Assembly (NCBI GenBank): GCA_016297895.1
Contig: JAEDFS010000008.1
Coordinates: 1-61,179 of the forward strand
Reading direction: 5' to 3'
DNA: 61,179 bases
Origin: Marvinbryantia sp.
Lineage (GTDB): Bacteria > Bacillota > Clostridia > Lachnospirales > Lachnospiraceae
Shown: positions 34,321 to 41,585 of the stretch, in pieces
Layout of the letters: each line of letters opens with the position of its first letter
Position numbering within the stretch: position 1 is the first letter of the stretch
Position numbers and translations under genes: made by a program
The notes under the pieces: model-generated
The model's input: the letters and a program-made list of their open reading frames with translations, nothing else
The model's database searches: none
What the model was told of the DNA's origin: nothing

Positions 34321-35020
34321 TCAATGCAACCGGAATCGTAAATTTTGATGATGTATTGATAAAATTCAAAGAATATACGAACTCATTCCAGCTGTTAACA
34401 AAAGCAAATGCTCCGCACGTTACGATTCCCGGCAGAATAGAGGGTACCACAATTTTAAACAATGCCTGTATCGTAGTGCAGCCGTCTATCTTTGCCGCTT
34501 CTTCCAGTGTCACAGGTACTCCCGCATAAAAACCACAGCACATGATCATACAAAACGGAAGGTTCGTTGTGGCATTTACGATAACCAGAGACATCAGATT
34601 ATCATAGATCCCCAATTTTACAAATACACTAAATAATGGAATCAGAAGAATGATACCCGGAAACATCTGTGTCAATAACAGCAGCAGCATCACTCCGCTC
34701 TTTGCTTTAAACTGGTATCTTGACATTGCATATCCACCAAAGATCGACAGGAAAATAATCACCAATGTTGTCAGGCTGGCTACGATCAAACTGTTTTTAA
34801 AGTTCTGTGCAAAATCCATTACAGTTATGATTTTCTTATAATTATCAAATGTAAAGAAATGCGGATAATAATATACCGGCAGTTTCATAATCATAGAATT
34901 GTCTGTAAAAGAAAGATTCAGGAACCAGTAATACGGAAACAATGTGATCACAATCCATACAATGACGGGTATATAGCACAATGTGATTTTTTTTATCTTT
35001 TTTTTGTTCTTCAGTGACAT
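34286..35020 (-). pseudogene. Carbohydrate ABC permease (MalG-like), C-terminally truncated
   Basis: This is a CUT1-family inner-membrane permease with the EAA loop present (EEAAKIDGCTTIQALFKIVVPSILPG). The start at 35020 overlaps the upstream permease stop (TGATG). Homology ends near FTIPVALSM; compared with the intact MalG-type permease at 51070 about 46 residues are missing, including the last membrane helix and the terminal GLTAGAVKG-like tail. The last ten codons (PLAIFIKVP) are kinase DNA read in another frame. The protein is probably non-functional. Confidence 0.8.
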
Positions 35021-35910
35021 CAATAAATAGTCTCCTTTCCATATTTTGAAATCTTTAAATAAACAATAGAGAATATTATCAATGCTCCTACCAGTAATAC
35101 CGCCATTGCCGAACAATATCCGCTGTCAAGAGTAGCTGTAAATTTCTGCATGATATAGACCGGTAAAGTAATCGTCGAATGATTTGGCCCACCGTTTGTC
35201 ATACTGTAAATAATATCTACGATATTCAGTGTCCAGATCGTTCTCAACAATGTGGTCAGTACGATCGTATCTTTGATCATCGGCAATGTGATCTGAAAAA
35301 ATCTTCTTACGGCTCCCGCTCCGTCCACCTGTGCTGATTCGTAGATCTCTTCCGGAATATTCTGCAACGCCGCCAGAATGCTGATCGCAAAGAACGGAAT
35401 TCCTCTCCATGTATTTGCCACGATCATGGTTCCCAGCGCAGATGCCGCATTGGAAAACCAGGCAATTCTCGAATCCGTAATCCCCAGGCGAAGAAGCATA
35501 TCTCCAAATACTCCAACGCTTCCGTTAAATAAAAACTTGAATATCAGAGCAACGATCATGCCGCCTACCGCCCATGGGGTAAAAGCAAGTGCTCTGGCCA
35601 GTCCTCTTCCTTTAAAGCTCTGATTCAGCAACAATGCGATCAGAATACCAAACACAAGCTGCGGGATAATGTTTTCCAAAACCCACGGCACGGTATGCCC
35701 TACCGCTTTGATAAAAACAGGGTCTTTCATAAGACTCCTGAAATGATCCAACCCTGCAAATCCTTTGTTTCCTCCGATAATGCTGTAATTCTGAAAACTC
35801 AGCCAGACAGTGTCCAGCATAGGATAAATCATAAAAATTGCAATCAGTGACAATGTAGGCAGCAGCATTAAATATGGTATTGCCGCTCTTCTGCTAGAAA
35901 GCTTTTTCAT
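35020..35910 (-). CDS. Carbohydrate ABC transporter permease (MalF/UgpA-like)
   Basis: This 296-residue CUT1-family permease has six membrane segments and the EAA motif (YESAQVDGAGAVRRFFQITLPMIKD). The start MKKLSSRRAAIPYLMLLPTL is typical and AGGAGG precedes it. Its partner permease overlaps its stop codon but is truncated, and no substrate-binding protein gene is nearby, so this transporter is probably inactive. The substrate is unknown. Confidence 0.9.
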   Translation of the reverse strand: MKKLSSRRAAIPYLMLLPTLSLIAIFMIYPMLDTVWLSFQNYSIIGGNKGFAGLDHFRSLMKDPVFIKAVGHTVPWVLENIIPQLVFGILIALLLNQSFKGRGLARALAFTPWAVGGMIVALIFKFLFNGSVGVFGDMLLRLGITDSRIAWFSNAASALGTMIVANTWRGIPFFAISILAALQNIPEEIYESAQVDGAGAVRRFFQITLPMIKDTIVLTTLLRTIWTLNIVDIIYSMTNGGPNHSTITLPVYIMQKFTATLDSGYCSAMAVLLVGALIIFSIVYLKISKYGKETIY

Positions 35911-36122
35911 TTCCTGATCCTCCTCTTTCCTGATGCAATTACTATATCATTTTCATTTTTTCTTTTCGTTTAAATATGCACACAAAAAGTGTAAAATCGC
36001 ACACTAAACTATGCTATTTGTCTATTTCTATTTCTCTATCCCCATTTCTTCCGCACATTTCGGATATAATTTACTTATTAACAAATGATATTTCGTCTAT
36101 TTTACCTCATGTCTCATCTATA
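35911..36122. other. AT-rich intergenic region upstream of the ABC permease
   Basis: This stretch of about 210 bp holds no gene. It is AT-rich and contains an inverted ACACTTTTTGTGT-type element (about 35979-35992) that might belong to the promoter of the permease operon. I see no clear -35/-10 pair. Confidence 0.4.
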
Positions 36123-36154
36123 TAAAAAAAGCGGCGTGACTTCAGTCACGCCGT
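36123..36154 (-). terminator. Terminator after the CPBP-like gene
   Basis: On the minus strand the stem CGGCGTGACT / AGTCACGCCG with a 2-nt loop is followed by GCTTTTTTT, downstream of the gene ending at 36217. Confidence 0.8.
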
Positions 36155-36216
36155 TTCCATTGAGTCTCTGACCCGCCCAGGAAAAAGACATCGTACATCA
36201 AACCATCTGATCCTCA

Positions 36217-36528
36217 TCAGATCAGATAGCGCAAAAATGTTGCCACCTCTCCCAATACATAGTGAATGATGCAAAGTCCCCAGATGTTGCCCTGCTTATG
36301 ATAGAAGACTCCCAGCACTCCCAAAAGCAGCGAGGACGCCACCATATAGGGCAGTCCGTAGGCGATGTGGAGCACGCCGAACACCAGGGCAGAGATCACA
36401 ATAGACAGAACACCGGCATACTTGCCCGTAAAAATGCGCTTCAGGTTTTCCTGCATATCCAGAACCAGAACGCCATCGTTCATATCCCGCATGATTCGGG
36501 GGATAATTTCTCTATCTTCGCCGCTCAT
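36217..36528 (-). pseudogene. CPBP (CAAX-protease-like) membrane protein, shortened
   Basis: The 103-residue product carries the later CPBP (Abi) motifs: FGVLHI in a membrane helix and WGLCIIHYVLGE with the second His. It lacks the EExxxR motif that precedes them in active members; the corresponding place reads MQENLKRIF. Most family members exceed 180 residues. The start at 36528 has AAGGAG 7 nt upstream. A short functional homologue cannot be excluded, but a decayed remnant is more likely given the eroded neighbouring locus. Confidence 0.6.
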
Positions 36529-36581
36529 AAGCATTCTCCTTGAATTTATTCCCGTCAACATGTGCAAAAATATAAAACCTG

Positions 36582-37259
36582 TTATTTGAAATAAGATGCT
36601 CCGTATTCCCTTCGGATGTCTTCCTCATCGATCCGGTATCTGGACAAATGCTGATCCATCCATTCCGCCGCTTCCTCCGGTACTCTTCTCTTTACGGCAT
36701 CTGTAATTGCCCGGTGATCCTCCACGATCTTCAGATCCTTTACCGCATTGAGCGCCATATTCCGCACCCGGTCAAAATGAATGGTGATATTCTGCATCAG
36801 CTCATACACTTTTTTCTTCCTGGCAATGTCAAACAACATCTGATGAAACTCATTATCCAGTTCCATGAGTCTGACCTTGTCGCCGTTTTCCAGATAAAAT
36901 TCCTGCAGACGGATGCTCTCTTCCAATCGGATGATATCCTCCGGCAATGCCATCAGGCAGACCTGCCGAACCACCGCATTTTCCAGAACCCCCCGCATAA
37001 ATCTGGCCTCTTCCACCAGATCGTAATCGATCCGTGCCACTGCACTTCCTTTTTGCGGATAAACTTCCACGATACCGCCTTTTGCCAGCTCGATCAGAGC
37101 TTCTCTCACCGGGGTCCTGGACAGACCCAGCTGATCTGCCAGATCCTTTTCACTTACCATGCTGCCCGGAGCAAGCTCCAGGCAGACAATATTTTCCTTT
37201 AAAACACGCAGAGCATACTCTCTTCCCGTTTCCCGGGGCTGTCTTTCCAGCAGACGCAT
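36582..37259 (-). CDS. GntR-family (FadR/FCD) regulator, probable UxuR-like
   Basis: This 225-residue regulator has an N-terminal winged helix (VSEKDLADQLGLSRTPVREALIELAKGGIVEV) and an all-helical FCD effector domain with metal-type residues (Asp/His in NEFHQMLFD and VEDHRAITDA). The start at 37259 follows GGGGGAG. It lies downstream of and collinear with uxuA, so it is the likely regulator of uxuA through the TGGTATACTA site at 38453. Confidence 0.9.
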   Translation of the reverse strand: MRLLERQPRETGREYALRVLKENIVCLELAPGSMVSEKDLADQLGLSRTPVREALIELAKGGIVEVYPQKGSAVARIDYDLVEEARFMRGVLENAVVRQVCLMALPEDIIRLEESIRLQEFYLENGDKVRLMELDNEFHQMLFDIARKKKVYELMQNITIHFDRVRNMALNAVKDLKIVEDHRAITDAVKRRVPEEAAEWMDQHLSRYRIDEEDIRREYGASYFK

Positions 37260-37303
37260 GACTGAGCTCCCCCTTTCACGGATCAAATCTCCCTGTCTGC
37301 GCT

Positions 37304-38386
37304 TTACTTTCCTTCATTTTCCTTGCAGATTGCTTCCCACAAGCCGTTGATGTAGCAGGCTCCCAGTGCACGGTCATAAAGTCCGTATCCCGGACGGCCC
37401 TGCTCATCCCAGATCATTCTGCCGTGATCCGGACGGATGTAAGTATCCGGGCAGGTATCATATACCGCTTTCATGATCTCATACAGATCCAGGTCACCGT
37501 CGCTGGAAAGATGCGCTGCCTCACGGAATTTATGGTATCCCAGATATTTTACGTTTCTTACATGGAGGCATCCGATCCGGTTCATTTCCCCAAAGTGACG
37601 GATGATCTCCGGAATATTGTTGTCCGGGTTGGAACCAAGGGAACCGGTACACAGGCAAAGTGTATTGCAGGGTGAATCATGAAGCGCTACGATCTTATCA
37701 TAATCCTCCTGGCTGTGAGCGATTCTGGGAAGTCCGAAAATCGGCCATGCCGGATCATCGGGATGACATGCCATCACGACCCCTACTTCTTCACATACCG
37801 GAATGATCGCATCCAGGAAATATTTATAATTTGCTCTTAAATCATCGGGAGTGATGCTCTCATAATGCTTCAGAGTCGTCTCCAGTTCTGCCAGACGCTC
37901 CGGTTCCCATCCCGGAAGAGAAAAGCCGTTGCAGTCATCAATGGTCTTACGGACCAGATCCACCGGTGTCATTTCTCCCAGCTCTTTTTCATCAAAATAC
38001 AGGCTGTTGGATCCATCCTCCGGAATCTCACGGGCCAGATCGGTTCTCAGCCAGTCAAACACCGGCATAAAGTTGTATACGATCACCTTGATGCCGTACT
38101 TTGCCAGATTTCGGATGGTGGTGCAATAATTTTCAATATATTTATCTCTGGTAGGAAGTCCCATCTTGATGTCTTCATGAACGTTTACGCTCTCGATCAC
38201 TTCTACTTCCAGACCTGCTGTGTGTACATGATCCACATAAGCTTTGATCTCTTCCTCGGTCCACACCTCACCTGCTGCCTTCTCATCCAGCACGCCCATC
38301 AGCCCGGACATCCCCGGGATCTGTCTGATCTGCTTCAGGGTGATGTTATCTCTGCCTTCTCCATACCAGCGAAATGTCATTTTCAT
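37304..38386 (-). CDS. uxuA: Mannonate dehydratase
   Basis: UxuA dehydrates D-mannonate to 2-keto-3-deoxygluconate in the glucuronate branch. The 360-residue protein shows MTFRWYGEGRDNITLKQIRQIPG, the ESVNVHEDIK block, the CHPDDPAWPIFGLPRI metal-binding region (Cys, His, Asp) and IRPDHGRMIWDE near the end. AAGGAG precedes the start. Its product joins the pathway at KdgK, encoded at 27972-29069. Confidence 0.96.
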   Translation of the reverse strand: MKMTFRWYGEGRDNITLKQIRQIPGMSGLMGVLDEKAAGEVWTEEEIKAYVDHVHTAGLEVEVIESVNVHEDIKMGLPTRDKYIENYCTTIRNLAKYGIKVIVYNFMPVFDWLRTDLAREIPEDGSNSLYFDEKELGEMTPVDLVRKTIDDCNGFSLPGWEPERLAELETTLKHYESITPDDLRANYKYFLDAIIPVCEEVGVVMACHPDDPAWPIFGLPRIAHSQEDYDKIVALHDSPCNTLCLCTGSLGSNPDNNIPEIIRHFGEMNRIGCLHVRNVKYLGYHKFREAAHLSSDGDLDLYEIMKAVYDTCPDTYIRPDHGRMIWDEQGRPGYGLYDRALGACYINGLWEAICKENEGK

Positions 38387-38423
38387 AGCCTTTTTCTCCT
38401 TTTTCTCAGCTCTTTTTTCTTTG

Positions 38424-38464
38424 AGTTTATCACACCCGTCCTTTCTTGTCCACTAGTATACCAG
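38424..38464 (-). promoter_or_regulatory. uxuA promoter with UxuR/FadR-type operator
   Basis: On the minus strand TGGACA (38447-38452), a 17-nt spacer and TAAACT (38424-38429) form a promoter. Immediately upstream lies the near-palindrome CTGGTATACTAG (38453-38464), which fits the TnGTATACnA-type FCD-GntR site also known for E. coli UxuR (TGGTATACCA). Confidence 0.6.
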
Positions 38465-38485
38465 ATAAAGTACAAGTCGTTTTTT

Positions 38486-38506
38486 TGTCTATTTTTCACA
38501 AATAGA
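38486..38506. repeat. Inverted repeat GTCTATTT-N5-AAATAGAC in divergent promoter region
   Basis: A perfect 8-bp dyad lies between uxuA and the glutamate synthase-like gene. It sits within the spacer of a possible rightward promoter (TTGTCT, 18 nt, GATATT), so it could be an operator for the glutamate synthase-like gene. Confidence 0.4.
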
Positions 38507-38595
38507 CTGATATTCAAAAATGCTTTCTGGCATTTTTCTGAAAATAATAGTACACTAAAGATGATACCAGACAGTATCAGAAAAGGAGGATGACT

Positions 38596-40005
38596 ATGTC
38601 TGTTTACAAATGCAGTATCTGTGGTTATGTTTTTGATGAAGAAGCGGAAGGGACAACGTTTGATACGCTGGATGCCTGTCCCCGCTGCCGCCAGTCAGTC
38701 GACAAATTTATGAAAATTGAGGAACTCTCCGATTCTGATCCGCAAATGCGGCAGCAGGACGCTTCCGACAGCAGTTTGCAGGATCTTTCTTATGACAGGA
38801 ATCTGACAAGGAACGATCCCTCCTGCAGATATATGGCCGAGATCCATGAGATGGCGGTCACCGGAAAGAGCATTCACGCCGCTATGGGAACTTTAATGCC
38901 TGTCCCCGGATGGGATGACATTCTGATTCTGGGAGCACAGCTCAATCCAATGCCTTTAAATGACGAAGATTTTGTCTCTACCATGACGGTAATCGGAAAA
39001 CATGCAAAAAAACCCATGATCCTGGACAGCCCTGTATATATTTCCCATATGTCCTTCGGTGCATTGTCAAAAGAGAGCAAAACCGCTCTGGCAATGGGAA
39101 GCGCCATGGCCAGAACCGCCATGTGCAGCGGAGAAGGGGGGATTCTTCCCGAGGAAAGAGAACAGGCCTACCGCTATATCTTTGAATACATACCCAACCT
39201 CTACAGTGTGACCGATGAGAACCTCAGAAATGCCGATGCCATCGAAATCAAGATTGGGCAGGGAACCAAACCCGGAATGGGCGGTCATCTCCCGGGAAGG
39301 AAAGTGACTGCAGAGATTGCAGCGGTCCGCCAAAAAGAAGAAGGGCAGGACGTAAAGAGTCCCTCCAAGTTCCCCGACATTCACACCAAAGAAGATCTTC
39401 GTGACATGGTAACCACTCTTCGCAAGAGATCTGACGGCCGCCCCATCGGAATAAAAATTGCTGCAGGAAGGATTGAACGTGATCTTGAATACTGTGTTTT
39501 TGCCGGCGCAGACTTTGTCACCATAGACGGCAGAGGAGGAGCAACCGGTTCCAGCCCACTTCTTCTTCGGGATGCTTCCAGCGTTCCCACCATTTACGCA
39601 CTGTACCGTGCCCGGAAATACCTGGATTCCGTCAGATCCGATATGGAATTGGTCATTACCGGAGGCCTGAGAGTATCTTCTGATTTTGCAAAAGCTCTTG
39701 CCATGGGCGCTGATGCGGTTGCCATCGCCAGCGCTGCCCTCATCGCAGCAGCCTGCCAACAATACCGTATCTGCGGCAGCGGAAACTGTCCTATGGGTAT
39801 CGCCACCCAGGATCCTGAGCTTCGCTCCCGCCTTCATATAGAAGCTGCAGCAAAAAGAGTCGGCAATTTCCTTCATGTCTCCAACGAAGAGCTGAAAACC
39901 TTCGCCAGAATCACCGGCCATGCAAATGTACATGATCTTTCTGTTTCAGACCTCTGTACGATAAACCGTGAGATTTCAGATTACACCAACATTCCTCACG
40001 CATAA
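38596..40005 (+). CDS. Rubredoxin - glutamate synthase (FMN domain) fusion
   Basis: The N-terminus is a rubredoxin-like iron site with Cys at 6, 9, 28 and 31 (CSICGY and CPRC). The remainder is the FMN-binding (alpha/beta)8 domain of glutamate synthase: SPVYISHMSFGALS, KIGQGTKPGMGGHLPG, FVTIDGRGGATGSSP, and the 3Fe-4S Cys set in CQQYRICGSGNCPMGI. The amidotransferase (GATase) and C-terminal gltB domains are absent, so it is not a standard glutamate synthase. Rubredoxin may deliver electrons directly to FMN. AGGAGG lies 6 nt before the ATG at 38596; the ATG two codons upstream abuts that site. The substrate is unknown. Confidence 0.9.
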   Translation: MSVYKCSICGYVFDEEAEGTTFDTLDACPRCRQSVDKFMKIEELSDSDPQMRQQDASDSSLQDLSYDRNLTRNDPSCRYMAEIHEMAVTGKSIHAAMGTLMPVPGWDDILILGAQLNPMPLNDEDFVSTMTVIGKHAKKPMILDSPVYISHMSFGALSKESKTALAMGSAMARTAMCSGEGGILPEEREQAYRYIFEYIPNLYSVTDENLRNADAIEIKIGQGTKPGMGGHLPGRKVTAEIAAVRQKEEGQDVKSPSKFPDIHTKEDLRDMVTTLRKRSDGRPIGIKIAAGRIERDLEYCVFAGADFVTIDGRGGATGSSPLLLRDASSVPTIYALYRARKYLDSVRSDMELVITGGLRVSSDFAKALAMGADAVAIASAALIAAACQQYRICGSGNCPMGIATQDPELRSRLHIEAAAKRVGNFLHVSNEELKTFARITGHANVHDLSVSDLCTINREISDYTNIPHA

Positions 40006-40014
40006 GTGTCGCCC

Positions 40015-40047
40015 GCAAAAGAATCCTGCCCCGCAGGGTTCTTTTGC
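40015..40047 (+). terminator. Terminator of the glutamate synthase-like gene
   Basis: A 15-bp stem (GCAAAAGAATCCTGC / GCAGGGTTCTTTTGC, one G-T pair) with a 3-nt loop is followed a few bases later by TTTTTTT. Confidence 0.8.
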
Positions 40048-40074
40048 CTGAAGGTTTTTTTGCTCATATTCCCC

Positions 40075-40104
40075 TTGACTAACTGATACTGCACTTTCTA
40101 TAAT
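40075..40104 (+). promoter_or_regulatory. Promoter of the Na+/Ca2+ exchanger gene
   Basis: TTGACT (40075-40080), an 18-nt spacer and TATAAT (40099-40104) predict a start near 40111 and a leader of about 64 nt. Confidence 0.8.
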
Positions 40105-40110
40105 ATGGGC

Positions 40111-40156
40111 CATGGGACAAACGGACCCGAATCGAATGTTCCCATTCGAATTTTAT
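40111..40156 (+). promoter_or_regulatory. Candidate attenuator leader of the exchanger gene
   Basis: The short leader contains a 7-bp hairpin (TCGAATG, TTCC, CATTCGA; 40132-40149) followed by ATTTTATC, which resembles a terminator. ATGGGA at 40112-40117 can pair with TCCCAT at 40140-40145 and would disrupt that hairpin. This two-state layout suggests a small cis-regulator. I cannot assign it to a known riboswitch class. Confidence 0.4.
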
Positions 40157-40174
40157 CAAAATCGGAGGTTTTGT

Positions 40175-41107
40175 ATGCTTATACCAGTTATTTTTTTCCT
40201 GGCCGGCCTGATCATCATCTGCGTGGGCGGCGACAAATTTGTAGACAATGCCGTCATCGTTGCCAAACGCCTGGGTATGTCAGAAATCATGGTGGGTGCA
40301 ACCATCGTCAGCATCGGCACCACTCTGCCGGAAGTACTCGTATCCACCACAGCTGCATTTAACGGCTCCGCTGCCATCTGCACCGGCAATGCATACGGTT
40401 CTATCATCTGCAACACCGCACTGATCGCCGGTATCAGCCAGCTTTGCCGCCCTACCAAAAGCGTTGACAAAAAATCCTTTTACTGGAATGTCTCTCTGTA
40501 CTTCCTGGTCAGCATCCTGCTCTTTGGCGTACAGGCCATAACCGGAACGCTTTCCCGCCCGGTCGGTTTTCTTCTTCTGGCAGGGTTTCTCGTATATACA
40601 GCCGGATATATCAAAATTGCCGGTTCCTCTTCTGAAGTTTCCGAAGAAGAAAACAATGACCGGCCTCTGTGGCTTGCGATTCTTCTGATGGCTGTATTTG
40701 CCGCTGCTCTGTTCATCGGAGCCAGACTTCTGGTCAACAACGGAATCATCCTGGCCGAAGCCCTCGGAATTCCGGAACGTGTCATTGCGGTAACCTTTAT
40801 CGCACTGGGAACCTCGCTCCCTGAGCTGGTAACCACGATCACTTCCATCATAAAAGGCTACGCCAGTCTGGGACTTGGCAATATTCTGGGAGCCAATCTT
40901 TTAAATCTTTTATTGGTTATCGGAATCCCCGCTGCGGTCACCGGTTTTCCGGTGGAACGTTCCACCACCTTCCTGGATGTCCCGGTATCCATACTTGTCA
41001 TGGCCGTGCTGACGGTTCCCATTCTGATCCGCAAAAAAGCATCCCACATCCAGGGACTGCTTCTGCTGATCATCTACGCAGTCTACTGTCTCTACAGTTT
41101 TCTGTAA
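40175..41107 (+). CDS. Calcium/sodium antiporter (CaCA family, YrbG-like)
   Basis: This is an integral membrane cation exchanger of 310 residues with two homologous halves. Each half carries the family alpha-repeat: GATIVSIGTTLPEVLVS near residue 45 and FIALGTSLPELVTTI near residue 210, with the acidic ion-binding Glu. I chose the ATG at 40175 because CGGAGG lies 6 nt upstream and the protein then begins directly with the first membrane helix. It has its own promoter and terminator. Confidence 0.93.
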   Translation: MLIPVIFFLAGLIIICVGGDKFVDNAVIVAKRLGMSEIMVGATIVSIGTTLPEVLVSTTAAFNGSAAICTGNAYGSIICNTALIAGISQLCRPTKSVDKKSFYWNVSLYFLVSILLFGVQAITGTLSRPVGFLLLAGFLVYTAGYIKIAGSSSEVSEEENNDRPLWLAILLMAVFAAALFIGARLLVNNGIILAEALGIPERVIAVTFIALGTSLPELVTTITSIIKGYASLGLGNILGANLLNLLLVIGIPAAVTGFPVERSTTFLDVPVSILVMAVLTVPILIRKKASHIQGLLLLIIYAVYCLYSFL

Positions 41108-41117
41108 ATAATACTTC

Positions 41118-41162
41118 TTCGCCCGGTATTCAGATTCCGAACAGACTCTGATCCCGGGCGAA
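41118..41162 (+). terminator. Terminator of the antiporter gene
   Basis: A 9-bp outer stem (TTCGCCCGG / CCGGGCGAA) with an inner TCAGA/TCTGA pairing lies just after the antiporter stop and is followed by AAATTATTG. Confidence 0.65.
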
Positions 41163-41251
41163 ATTATTGTTTGTAATTATCTGAATATTGCTATATTTTA
41201 TATTCAATTTCAGTTTATAATATAAATTTTACTTTTTTTTCAAATTTTCTA

Positions 41252-41280
41252 TTGACATTTCATCTATTGTCTATTATAAT
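41252..41280 (+). promoter_or_regulatory. Perfect consensus promoter of the non-coding unit
   Basis: TTGACA (41252-41257), a 17-nt spacer and TATAAT (41275-41280) match the SigA consensus at all twelve positions with ideal spacing. No gene of normal size follows on this strand before a terminator. Confidence 0.9.
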
Positions 41281-41286
41281 GACATT

Positions 41287-41551
41287 ATCAAAAACAAAGA
41301 AATAAAAATAAAAACAAGGAGGACAGACCACCGAAAACGTAACGAAGTACCTCAAAAAGGAACACAACCTTTTAAAAACAATAACGTACAAAGGAAGAAA
41401 ACCTTTTAAAAAAATAACCGCCGAAAAGGAAGACACCTTTTAAAAAACAAATGATAAAAAATAATTTTCAGAAAGAAAAGGTATAGTCCAATGGAAGTTG
41501 AAAATTCATAAAGAGCCATTCGATCACATCTCATGTATCGAATGGCTCTTT
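41287..41551 (+). ncRNA. Putative repeat-containing small RNA (about 265 nt)
   Basis: Between a consensus promoter and an intrinsic terminator lies an A-rich transcript without a normal ORF. It contains three tandem modules with a 34-35 nt period. Each has AAGGA, a purine-rich loop and CCTTTTAAAAA (GG at 41359, 41393 and 41428; CCTTTT at 41368, 41402 and 41436), and each can form a 5-6 bp stem. A diverged fourth module starts at about 41316 (AAGGAGGACAGACC). SD-like AAGGAGG at 41316 has no start codon within range. Two tiny frames (11 and 6 codons, from 41451 and 41492) are too short to judge. No known RNA family is recognised. Confidence 0.6.
41510..41551. terminator. Terminator shared by the small RNA and metG
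   Basis: A perfect 15-bp stem (AAAGAGCCATTCGAT / ATCGAATGGCTCTTT) with a 12-nt loop lies between the rightward non-coding unit and the leftward metG gene. Confidence 0.8.
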
Positions 41552-41585
41552 ATCATTTCAGCCGAGGAGACTCCTCTTCATTAAA

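Noticed and set aside
40111..40156. Mini-ykkC (guanidine-II) riboswitch before the antiporter
   Set aside because: ACGG is present once, but the paired hairpins with ACGR loops that define that class cannot be drawn.
41354..41450. Possible CRISPR-like array
   Set aside because: The 34-35 nt units are contiguous with conserved sequence throughout, there are no unique spacers of constant length, and no cas genes are nearby.
41451..41512. Two tiny ORFs (11 and 6 codons) inside the non-coding unit
   Set aside because: Both are too short and A-rich to separate from chance; only the second has a plausible ribosome site.
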